A stretch of DNA of 64,000 nt from Flavobacterium sp. (GCA_027484725.1 JAIXSK010000016.1:1-64000); one strand, 5' to 3'; positions 1 through 7,966 are shown, numbered from the stretch's first letter. Made by a program: numbers and translations. The notes: generated by a model not told the origin, from the sequence alone.

Positions 1-516
1 AATTTAAATGTGAGTCGCTACAGAAACGGTGATCCGATTCCACAAGTTACTGATCCTACGCAATGGGCCAATCTCACTACTGGGGCTTGGTGTTATTATG
101 CAAACAATTCTGCCAACGGCCCTGTGTATGGCAAACTCTATAATTGGTATGCCGTAAACGACCCCCGTGGTTTAGCACCAACGGGTTACCATGTGCCCAG
201 CGATGCCGAGTGGACAACTTTAACCACCTTTTTAGGCAGCGAAGCAGTAGGAAACAAAATGAAAGCCACAACAGGATGGGCTACTTATCCCGGTATTACA
301 AATACCAACAGCAGTGGTTTTACGGGTCTTCCGGGAGGTTTTCGTAGCTTCAATGTTACATTCTTCTACATTGGCTACTTCGGTTTCTGGTGGAGTTCGT
401 CAGAGTACTCAACTACTTACGCTTGGAGCCGCCTCCTGAATTATACCACCAGCAATGCGTACAGAAACTCCAATTATAAGGAGTACGGTTTCTCGGTGCG
501 TTGCCTCAGGGATTAG
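1..516 (+). CDS. DGR variable (target) protein, FISUMP-like (Fibrobacter succinogenes major paralogous domain) C-terminal region; 5' end runs off the window
   Basis: Frame is open to base 1 (NLNVSRYRNGDPIPQVTD...), so the GTG at 10 is probably not the true start. Protein has the FISUMP pattern RNGDPIPxV...WANLTTGAWCYYxN...YGKLYNWYAVNDPRGLAPTGYHVPSDAEWTTLT...WWSSSEYS...GFSVRCLRD. C-terminus contains the VR. Confidence 0.9.
   Translation, partial: NLNVSRYRNGDPIPQVTDPTQWANLTTGAWCYYANNSANGPVYGKLYNWYAVNDPRGLAPTGYHVPSDAEWTTLTTFLGSEAVGNKMKATTGWATYPGITNTNSSGFTGLPGGFRSFNVTFFYIGYFGFWWSSSEYSTTYAWSRLLNYTTSNAYRNSNYKEYGFSVRCLRD
323..514 (+). repeat. DGR variable repeat (VR)
   Basis: 192 nt aligning without gaps to TR 1060-1251 (constant offset 737). 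30 mismatches by hand count, 29 at TR adenines. Identical 5' block (cgggtcttccgggaggtt), central block (ctggtggagttcgtcagagtactcaac) and 3' block (acggtttctcggtgcgttgcctcagggatt). Ends just before the TAG stop. Confidence 0.95.
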
Positions 517-557
517 CCCTTTTGCCCTTTGACTCTTTGACTCTTTGAAAAATTGAT

Positions 558-581
558 AAGGGGCGTAAGCCCCTTTTTTTT
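558..581 (+). terminator. Hairpin with GTAA (GNRA) tetraloop plus T-run between VR and avd; terminator and/or DGR target-recognition hairpin
   Basis: aaggggc-gtaa-gcccctt (7-bp stem) followed by a T-tract, 43 nt after the VR end. Confidence 0.6.
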
Positions 582-587
582 GAAAAA

Positions 588-929
588 ATGAAATTACATT
601 CTGATTTACCAGTTTATAAAAGTACCTATGACTTGCTTTTAGGAATTTTTGAATTTACCAAAAGCTTTAGTAAAGAGTATAAATATACAGTGGGGGAGAG
701 CTTGAAAAAAGAAACTATAGATTTGTTAATCCTTATTTATAGAGTAAATTCAAGGCATGATAAAGGAAAAGTGCTAGAAGAAGCCAAAGAACGAATAGAA
801 GTGATTCGTTTATTAATACGCTTAATGAAAGATTTACATCAAATAAGCATTAAAAATTTTGTAAACATCAATTCTAAGGTAGAAGATGTATCAAAACAAC
901 TCACAGGTTGGCACAAATCAACCCAATAG
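588..929 (+). CDS. avd: DGR accessory variability determinant (Avd-like, four-helix-bundle / 23S-IVP-like protein)
   Basis: 113 aa, helical and basic (MKLHSDLPVYKSTYDLLLGIFEFTKSFSKEYKYTVGESLKKETIDLLILIYRVN...); lies between VR and TR, the usual place for avd. Confidence 0.85.
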   Translation: MKLHSDLPVYKSTYDLLLGIFEFTKSFSKEYKYTVGESLKKETIDLLILIYRVNSRHDKGKVLEEAKERIEVIRLLIRLMKDLHQISIKNFVNINSKVEDVSKQLTGWHKSTQ

Positions 930-1059
930 TTTCCAGACAGCGTTCTGAATGTTACGGCAAACAGAAGAGATCAAATTAAATCCGGTAACCCGCTGCATTA
1001 GTAAATACCTTTAATAGTAAGGTTTGGTGTAGCTAAAACAATAGTGGTTACTTCAGCGT

Positions 1060-1251
1060 CGGGTCTTCCGGGAGGTTATCGTAACAACAATGGAACATTC
1101 AACAACATTGGCAACAACGGTAACTGGTGGAGTTCGTCAGAGTACTCAACAACAAACGCTTGGAACCGCAACCTGAATTATAACAACAGCAATGCAAACA
1201 GAAACAACAATAATAAGAAAAACGGTTTCTCGGTGCGTTGCCTCAGGGATT
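1060..1251 (+). repeat. DGR template repeat (TR)
   Basis: Adenine-rich near-copy of VR (about 69 A in 192 nt by hand count). Lies between avd and RT. 21 AAY codons in the VR frame. Confidence 0.95.
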
Positions 1252-1262
1252 CAATAGGAAAC

Positions 1263-1285
1263 AACCTCCGATAAAATCGGAGGTT
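1263..1285 (+). other. Strong hairpin between TR and RT
   Basis: aacctccgat-aaa-atcggaggtt, 10-bp stem with 3-nt loop, 12 nt after the TR end and 13 nt before the RT ATG. Confidence 0.6.
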
Positions 1286-1298
1286 TATTGTTTATAGT

Positions 1299-2501
1299 AT
1301 GCAATTAGAACTTTTTTCTGATACAGTACCACTATCCTTAGCCGAAGAAGTCTTTTTGGCTTATTATGCTTGTAGAAAAAATAAACGGAACACACTTAAT
1401 GCACTTCGTTTTGAAAAACATTTAGAGCACAACTTATTTGTACTTATAGAGCAAATCAAAACAAAAACCTATTTTCCAGGCAAATCCATAGCCTTTATAG
1501 TAAACAAACCTGTAAAAAGAGAAATCTTCGCTGCTGATTTTAGAGACCGAGTGGTGCATCATTTTCTAATCAACAAGCTCAATCCTATTTTTGTGGATGT
1601 ATTTATACAAGATAGTTATGCATGTAGAATAGGAAAAGGAACTCATTTTGGTATAAAAAGAGTCGATGGTTTTATTAAGTCTTGTTCAAATAACTACAAA
1701 CAAGATTGTTTTATTTTGAAGTTAGACATTCAAGGATTTTTTATGAATATCAATAGAAGCATTCTTTATGAAAGGCTATTCGACTTTATCAATAAAAAAT
1801 ATCACGAACCAGACAGAGAACTGGTTCTTTTTTTATGCAGCAAAATTATTTTTAATGACTCAACAAAAAATTGTATCATCAAAGGCAATAAAAGCAATTG
1901 GATTGGATTGCCTAATAGCAAAAGCTTATTTTACAGTCCATTAAATTTTGGTTTGCCAATAGGAAATTTAACCAGTCAAGTTTTTGCTAATTTTTATATG
2001 AACATTTTTGACCATTATGTCAAAAAAGAACTAGATATTGAGTTTTATGGTCGTTATGTTGATGATTTTGTAATTGTGCATCAAGATAAAGAATATCTAA
2101 AATCATTATTACCAATAATTACCAATTTTCTTAAAACAAAATTACAACTAACTTTACACCCAAAGAAAATATATTTTCAGCATTACAGTAAAGGGGTTAA
2201 GTTTTTGGGAACATTTATCAAGCCCAATCGCATTTTCATCAGTAATCGAACAAAGGGGAATTTTTATACAGCTATTATGAAACAAAATGAGGTTGTTCAA
2301 AATACTAAGCCTAGTAGTGATGACCAAAAGCAATTTTTAAGTAGCATGAATTCCTATTTGGGAATTATGAAACACTATAAGACTTATCGATTAAGAAAGA
2401 AAATGCTTTTCAAAAATTTGAGTGGTTGGTGGTGGAACCAAGTTTATTTGAGCGGTGGAATTGCAAAATTTGTATTAAAAAAAAAGATAAAGACAATATA
2501 G
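1299..2501 (+). CDS. DGR-type RNA-directed DNA polymerase (reverse transcriptase)
   Basis: 400 aa RT with GLPIGNLTSQVFANFYMNIFD (IGxxxSQ motif typical of DGR RTs) and catalytic YVDD (codons 2055-2066); adjacent to TR/VR; no maturase or endonuclease domain visible. Confidence 0.95.
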   Translation: MQLELFSDTVPLSLAEEVFLAYYACRKNKRNTLNALRFEKHLEHNLFVLIEQIKTKTYFPGKSIAFIVNKPVKREIFAADFRDRVVHHFLINKLNPIFVDVFIQDSYACRIGKGTHFGIKRVDGFIKSCSNNYKQDCFILKLDIQGFFMNINRSILYERLFDFINKKYHEPDRELVLFLCSKIIFNDSTKNCIIKGNKSNWIGLPNSKSLFYSPLNFGLPIGNLTSQVFANFYMNIFDHYVKKELDIEFYGRYVDDFVIVHQDKEYLKSLLPIITNFLKTKLQLTLHPKKIYFQHYSKGVKFLGTFIKPNRIFISNRTKGNFYTAIMKQNEVVQNTKPSSDDQKQFLSSMNSYLGIMKHYKTYRLRKKMLFKNLSGWWWNQVYLSGGIAKFVLKKKIKTI

Positions 2502-2575
2502 TTAATAGCTTTTATTTTGAGTTAAGTATCAATGCGTCTGAAAAAACTTTAAACTAGCTTGAGATGTTAGATTAA

Positions 2576-2668
2576 ATAGCGTGAGGGACCTGCCTGCCGG
2601 CAGGCAGGTGCCAGCGATAGCCCACACCCGCGCAGTGTAACGGAGCGGCGAGGACTTTAGCGCACAGC
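2576..2668 (+). repeat. Dispersed intergenic repeat family 1, copy a
   Basis: gcgtgaggga...gccagcgatagccca...gcgcag...cggagcggcgaggactttagcgcacagcc; resembles the copy at 60538-60623. Confidence 0.6.
2588..2609. repeat. 22-bp perfect palindrome acctgcctgccggcaggcaggt inside a dispersed intergenic repeat
   Basis: acctgcctgcc is the exact reverse complement of ggcaggcaggt. Confidence 0.8.
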
Positions 2669-2731
2669 CAGACGGAGAACGCGTAAACTTTCCAGAAAGC
2701 AAATCATGAATGAGCCGGCACGCCCCAAAAA

Positions 2732-4585
2732 TTACTGTAATGTTTTCTGCAAATCTTGAACGGTAGTCAGATGATAACCCGATTTCGCTTTTTCAAAAAT
2801 GCTTTTCGCCCAAGTTTTTCCTTCAGGCGTTTTGACCATTTCTTTATATAAAGTTTGCAGCGAACCAGTACGACTGGTAGCAATCATGAATTGTTCGATT
2901 GCGGGATAAGCGGGTTTGTATTGGTGTTTAATCGCTTGCACGAACCATTGGCGCTTGACCACAAAATTCCCGCCTTTGGTAAAATTGAATTCTTGATCAA
3001 TAGCGGCCATTTCTTCTAGGGTCATATTTGACGGAAGGTAATCAATGAAATGCTGTTTTTCATTCGTGGATTTGATTTTTGCACTCAATCCTTTCACGCC
3101 GGTTTGTCGCCAAGTTTTTTGAATTTGGTCGATGGCGTTGAAATCTTCGGAAACCGCCGCAGTGATGTTGGACGGAACATCGGGCTGATAAATCCACTCT
3201 TCGGCTTTAATTTTATCGGCCAATGCTTTGTTGCCTTTGATGAGATGCTCGTTAAAATATTTCAAGAAATCTTCGGTGGTGATCGATTGAAACGCGTGTG
3301 CATTGAAGTATTCGGTAATGAACTTGTCGAAGGTAGCACGACCCACCGCATTTTCTACCACTTGAAGAAATGCATAACCCTTTTCATACGGAATATCGCT
3401 CAGTGATTCATCAGGATTTATCCCGTCAACATTCACTTTAAGTTGTGTAGCCGGATTCTTTGGGCCATAATCTTGCATATTGTCATTAAGTGATTTTCTG
3501 CTTAAAACATCTTGCATTTGTGCTTCTTTTAGACCGAAAATTGCTTCGCCAATGCGGTGTTCTACATAGGTGGTAAATCCTTCGTTGAGCCAAACGTCGT
3601 TCCAAGTGGCATTGGTTACTAAATTGCCGCTCCAACTGTGACCCAGTTCGTGTGCGAGCAAACTAGTTAAAGAACGATCGCCCGCAATGACGCCCGGAGT
3701 CAAAAACGTAAGGTTCGGATTTTCCATGCCACCATACGGAAAGCTCGGCGGTAAAACCAGTACGTCATAGCGTCCCCAACGGTAGGGGCCAAATAATTTT
3801 TCGGCAGCGGTAACCATTTTTCCGAGTTCGCCAAATTCCCAAGCGGCTTTATCTAGAACTGATTTTTCGGCATATACCCCGGTGCGTTGGTCAATTGATT
3901 TAAAACCGATATCGCCCACGGCAATCGCCATTAAATAGGATGGAATGGGTTTGTTTTGCTTGAAAGTGTAAATTCCAGTGTTGTTTTTTTGCTGTGGATT
4001 CACCGCGCTCATCACAGCCATCAATTCTTTTGGAACGGTAACTTTGGCATTATACGTAAAGCGAATTGCCGGAGAATCTTGACACGGAATCCAAGTGCGC
4101 GACCAAATGCTTTCGCCTTGTGAGAACATAAACGGATGTTTTTTATCAGCGGTTTGCCCTGGTGTTAGCCATTGCAGAGCAACCGCATCTTTGGTGGTTG
4201 CATAGTAAATGTTGACTTGTGTGGTGTTGGGTTCGATGGTAATATGCAGTGGTTTTCCGTGAAATTCAACTTCATCACCGAGTGTGAAAGTGGTAGGTTT
4301 TTCATCTTTGCCTAAAGTGACTTTACTGATGTTGAGTGTGTTTTCGTCGAAGATGATTTCGTTTCCTTTGCTCAAATTATCAATGGTCCAAGATGCTTTT
4401 CCGGCGATGGTTTGCGTGTCAAAATCAACTTTGATGTCTAAGTCTAGATGTTTGACCACTGCGGCTTGCGGGTTTGAAAAGGTATGGCTGTCTTTGGGCG
4501 CTGCGTTTTTTAGCTCGACGTTGTTTTCTTTTTTCTGACAGGCAAAAACTACCAATACTAAACTTAGGAAAAATAAGTTTTTCAT
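2732..4585 (-). CDS. M1 family metallopeptidase (aminopeptidase), lipoprotein signal
   Basis: GGMENP and HELGHSW zinc motifs; N-terminal MKNLFFLSLVLVVFACQKK. Confidence 0.92.
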   Translation of the reverse strand: MKNLFFLSLVLVVFACQKKENNVELKNAAPKDSHTFSNPQAAVVKHLDLDIKVDFDTQTIAGKASWTIDNLSKGNEIIFDENTLNISKVTLGKDEKPTTFTLGDEVEFHGKPLHITIEPNTTQVNIYYATTKDAVALQWLTPGQTADKKHPFMFSQGESIWSRTWIPCQDSPAIRFTYNAKVTVPKELMAVMSAVNPQQKNNTGIYTFKQNKPIPSYLMAIAVGDIGFKSIDQRTGVYAEKSVLDKAAWEFGELGKMVTAAEKLFGPYRWGRYDVLVLPPSFPYGGMENPNLTFLTPGVIAGDRSLTSLLAHELGHSWSGNLVTNATWNDVWLNEGFTTYVEHRIGEAIFGLKEAQMQDVLSRKSLNDNMQDYGPKNPATQLKVNVDGINPDESLSDIPYEKGYAFLQVVENAVGRATFDKFITEYFNAHAFQSITTEDFLKYFNEHLIKGNKALADKIKAEEWIYQPDVPSNITAAVSEDFNAIDQIQKTWRQTGVKGLSAKIKSTNEKQHFIDYLPSNMTLEEMAAIDQEFNFTKGGNFVVKRQWFVQAIKHQYKPAYPAIEQFMIATSRTGSLQTLYKEMVKTPEGKTWAKSIFEKAKSGYHLTTVQDLQKTLQ

Positions 4586-4612
4586 CTTCTTTGAAATTTA
4601 ATCGAAAGTTAA

Positions 4613-4648
4613 ACAAAAAACCCGTCGAGAAAAATCAGGACGGGTTTT
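4613..4648 (-). terminator. Rho-independent terminator downstream of the E2 gene
   Basis: aaaaaacccgtc...gacgggtttt inverted repeat with T-run on the minus strand. Confidence 0.65.
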
Positions 4649-4666
4649 GTTAAATGTATTTATTGA

Positions 4667-6304
4667 TTAGGCCAACATCGTGACCGGATTTTCTAAATAT
4701 TGTCTGAGCGTTTGCAAGAATTGTGCTCCTGTAGCGCCATCAACAGTTCTGTGATCGCAAGCCAAAGTTACTTTCATCGTATTGCCAACAACAATCTGTC
4801 CGTTTCTCACGACCGGTTTCTCAACAATGGCACCCACAGAAAGGATGGCCGAATTAGGTTGGTTGATGATTGAAGTAAACTCTGTAATGCCAAACATACC
4901 CAAATTCGAAACTGTAAAGGTACTGCCATCCATTTCGGCTGGTTGTAGTTTTTTAGACTTGGCTTTTCCGGCCAAATCTTTTACTTGTGCACCAATTTGC
5001 GAAAGCGTCATCTGATCGGTAAAACGCAATACCGGAACCACCAATCCGTCTTCAACCGCAACAGCCACGCCTACATTGACATGGTGGTTGATGATGATGG
5101 CGTCTTCTCTCCATTGTGAGTTCACTTTCGGATGTTTTTTCAAGGCCATCGCACAAGCTTTGATTACCATATCGTTAAATGATACCTTGGTATCAGGAAT
5201 GTTGTTGATCATACTGCGTGAGCGCATGGCTTCGTCCATAGCAACTTCTATAGTCAAATAGAAATGCGGTGCGGTAAATATTGATTCAGACAAGCGCTTG
5301 GCAATGGTTTTGCGCATTTGCGAATTCTTGATTTCTTCAGAGTACATTTCACCAGCCGGTACAAATGGTTGAACCGCAGTTGTTGGCGAAGCTGTCATAG
5401 GTTGAACTGATGATGCAGCAGCAGCTGAAGGCGTGAAGTTTTCAATATCGCTTTTTACGATGCGGCCATTTTCTCCGCTTCCTTTTACTTGAGCAATGTC
5501 AATTCCTTTTTCTTCGGCCAATTTTTTAGCCAGTGGAGAAATGAAGATTCTACGGTCATCTGATGAAGAAGCAGTAGCGGGTGCAGTTGTTTCTGTAACG
5601 GTTGGTGTTGCAGCCGGAGCTGAAGCCGGAGCAGCTGTATTGCCGCCTTTTTTGAAGTTTTCTGCGACACCGGTGATGTCGGTGCCTGCTGGTCCGATGA
5701 TGGCCAGAACGCTATCCACCGGAGCAGTTTGACCTTCTTGTACACCAATGTATAACAAAGTTCCTGATTGGAATGATTCAAACTCCATGGTGGCTTTGTC
5801 GGTTTCAATCTCGGCTAAAATATCGCCTTCTTTAACGGTATCTCCGATTTTTTTGAGCCATGTTGCAACGGTTCCGTCGGTCATGGTGTCACTGAGTCTT
5901 GGCATGGTGACCACAACGACACCCTTAGGTAAGGCTGACGAAGCAGCAGTAGTTGCAGCCGGAGCAGCAGTCTCTTGTGCTACATGAGTTTCATTTGCAG
6001 AGGCAGCAGTAGCAGTAGCCGGAGCTTTTCCTAGATGGAGTAACGGAGCGATATCTTCGCCTTCGGCACCAATAATGGCCAAAAGTGAGTCAACCGGTGC
6101 GGTTTCGCCTTCTTGGATTCCAATGTGTAAAAGAGTTCCTGAATTGAACGACTCAAATTCCATGGTGGCTTTGTCGGTTTCAATTTCGGCTAAAATATCT
6201 CCTTCGTTGATTTTGTCTCCTACTTTTTTAAGCCATTTGGCCACAACACCTTCGGTCATGGTATCGCTCAAACGGGGCATGGTTATAATCTTTGCCATAA
6301 TCAA
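4667..6304 (-). CDS. Pyruvate dehydrogenase complex dihydrolipoamide acetyltransferase (E2), two lipoyl domains
   Basis: Two repeated lipoyl motifs (EIETDKATMEFES), E3-binding domain (ISPLAKKLAEEKGIDIAQVKGSGENGRI), C-terminal catalytic DHRTVDG. Confidence 0.95.
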   Translation of the reverse strand: MIMAKIITMPRLSDTMTEGVVAKWLKKVGDKINEGDILAEIETDKATMEFESFNSGTLLHIGIQEGETAPVDSLLAIIGAEGEDIAPLLHLGKAPATATAASANETHVAQETAAPAATTAASSALPKGVVVVTMPRLSDTMTDGTVATWLKKIGDTVKEGDILAEIETDKATMEFESFQSGTLLYIGVQEGQTAPVDSVLAIIGPAGTDITGVAENFKKGGNTAAPASAPAATPTVTETTAPATASSSDDRRIFISPLAKKLAEEKGIDIAQVKGSGENGRIVKSDIENFTPSAAAASSVQPMTASPTTAVQPFVPAGEMYSEEIKNSQMRKTIAKRLSESIFTAPHFYLTIEVAMDEAMRSRSMINNIPDTKVSFNDMVIKACAMALKKHPKVNSQWREDAIIINHHVNVGVAVAVEDGLVVPVLRFTDQMTLSQIGAQVKDLAGKAKSKKLQPAEMDGSTFTVSNLGMFGITEFTSIINQPNSAILSVGAIVEKPVVRNGQIVVGNTMKVTLACDHRTVDGATGAQFLQTLRQYLENPVTMLA

Positions 6305-6311
6305 TACGCAA

Positions 6312-7310
6312 TTACAATTTGTGTGGAATAAATGGATAATCTCTTTGCTCGTATACTACGTCATACATTTGTTGAATTTCTGGGAAATCAGATTCTTCAG
6401 CAAAAGTTGCGCACTCCTCAACCAAATTTTTTACACGCTCATCAATGGCCTCAATATCAGCATCGGTAGCGTATTTTTGATCTTTGATCACATCGAGCAC
6501 TTGGGTAATCGGGTCAATTTTGCGATACTCATCGACCTCTTCTTTGCTGCGGTATAATTGCGCATCAGACATCGAGTGACCTCTGTAGCGATAGGTTTTC
6601 ATTTCTAAGAAGGTTGGGCCATCTCCACGACGCGCACGCTCAATGGCTTCGTGCATGGCTTCGGCTACTTTTACCGGATTCATTCCATCCACAGGACCAC
6701 AAGGCATTTCATAGCCTAAGCCCAGTTTCCAAACATCGGTATGGTTGGCGGTTCGCTCTACTGAAGTACCCATCGCATAACCGTTGTTCTCAACAATAAA
6801 AACCACCGGAAGTTTCCAGAGCATGGCCATATTAAAGGCTTCGTGTAAAGAACCTTGACGCGCCGCACCATCACCAAAATAGGTAAGGGTAACACCATCG
6901 CGACCAAAATATTGATCGGCAAAAGCAATTCCGGCGCCTACGGGGATTTGAGCTCCTACAATACCGTGTCCGCCGTAAAACCCATGTTCTTTTGAGAAAA
7001 TGTGCATCGATCCGCCCATTCCTTTTGAAGTGCCGGTAACTTTTCCGAGTAACTCAGCCATAACAGCTTTTGGATCAACGCCCATACCAATAGGTTGTAC
7101 GTGGTTGCGGTAAGCGGTAATCATTTTGTCTTTGGATAAATCCATGGCATGGAGTGCACCTGCCAAAACGGCTTCTTGACCGTTGTATAAGTGAAGGAAT
7201 CCTCTAATTTTTTGTTGAATGTAAAGAGCGGCTAGTTTGTCTTCAAATTTTCTCCAAAATAGCATGTCTTCATACCATTTTAAGTAAACTTCTCTTGTAA
7301 TTTCTTTCAT
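6312..7310 (-). CDS. pdhA: Pyruvate dehydrogenase E1 component subunit alpha
   Basis: TPP-binding GDGAARQGSLHEAFNMAMLWKLPVVFIVENNGYAMGTSVER; RYRGHSMSD. Confidence 0.95.
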   Translation of the reverse strand: MKEITREVYLKWYEDMLFWRKFEDKLAALYIQQKIRGFLHLYNGQEAVLAGALHAMDLSKDKMITAYRNHVQPIGMGVDPKAVMAELLGKVTGTSKGMGGSMHIFSKEHGFYGGHGIVGAQIPVGAGIAFADQYFGRDGVTLTYFGDGAARQGSLHEAFNMAMLWKLPVVFIVENNGYAMGTSVERTANHTDVWKLGLGYEMPCGPVDGMNPVKVAEAMHEAIERARRGDGPTFLEMKTYRYRGHSMSDAQLYRSKEEVDEYRKIDPITQVLDVIKDQKYATDADIEAIDERVKNLVEECATFAEESDFPEIQQMYDVVYEQRDYPFIPHKL

Positions 7311-7450
7311 CGTGTTTCTTTAGACTTGATGGTTGTTGAATGATGTTTTTTTTGAAAACGCAAAACTTTCGCCTCACACCATTTTGCGAAAGGCAAAAGT
7401 AAACATTCCAACTAAGAATTAAAATATAAAAACCTTAATTTTTATAACCT

Positions 7451-7966
7451 TTAAAGGAAGTTTTTATCGAAGGTAAAAGGGAGTAAATTTTTGAGTGAAT
7501 CGGACAGATAAATTGCACCCACTTCGCCCATAAAGTAAATGGGAATCGGTTGGTCTTGCTTGAACTCGTACTCAGCGATTGATTGTCTGCAAGCGCCACA
7601 CGGCGGAATCGGAGATTGTGTCTGATTTGTATCAGAGGCTGCGGTAATCGCCATAGCAACAATCTTGGCTTCAGGTGCTAGAGCGCCTGCATGAAAAATA
7701 GCCACTCTTTCTGCGCACAAACCCGACGGATAAGCGGCATTTTCTTGATTTGAGCCCAACACTACTTGGCCATTGTCTAAGAGCAAAGCGGCGCCGACTC
7801 TGAATTTTGAATACGGAGCATAGGCTTTTTTTCTGATTGCTACGGCTTGATGCATGAGTTGCTGAATGTGCTCGGGCAGTTCAGATAAAGATTCGAAAAC
7901 CGTAAGTTGGGTGTTGATGGTAATGTTCTTCATAAAAGTACAAGGGAAAAAAAATCCAAATTTCAA
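7451..7966 (-). CDS. cdd: Cytidine deaminase
   Basis: YSKFRVGAALL...CAERVAIF...PCGACRQ zinc-binding motifs. Confidence 0.93.
   Translation of the reverse strand: MKFGFFFPCTFMKNITINTQLTVFESLSELPEHIQQLMHQAVAIRKKAYAPYSKFRVGAALLLDNGQVVLGSNQENAAYPSGLCAERVAIFHAGALAPEAKIVAMAITAASDTNQTQSPIPPCGACRQSIAEYEFKQDQPIPIYFMGEVGAIYLSDSLKNLLPFTFDKNFL

Noticed and set aside
77-347. ORFs 77..271 (-) and 144..347 (+) over the target gene
   Set aside because: Alternate-frame ORFs within the FISUMP coding frame; no independent support.
1001-1030. Possible TR promoter (TACCTTTA at 1006, TAAGGTTTG at 1018)
   Set aside because: Only near matches to TAnnTTTG and no properly spaced TTG element; not called as a feature.
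1044-1274. ORF over TR (76 aa, Asn-rich)
   Set aside because: It is the DGR template repeat read in the VR frame; there is no evidence it is translated, so it is annotated as TR, not CDS.
1299-2501. RT considered as group II intron, retron or abortive-infection RT
   Set aside because: No maturase/HNH domain, intron RNA or msr/msd structure seen; IGxxxSQ motif and the adjacent TR/VR pair fit a DGR.
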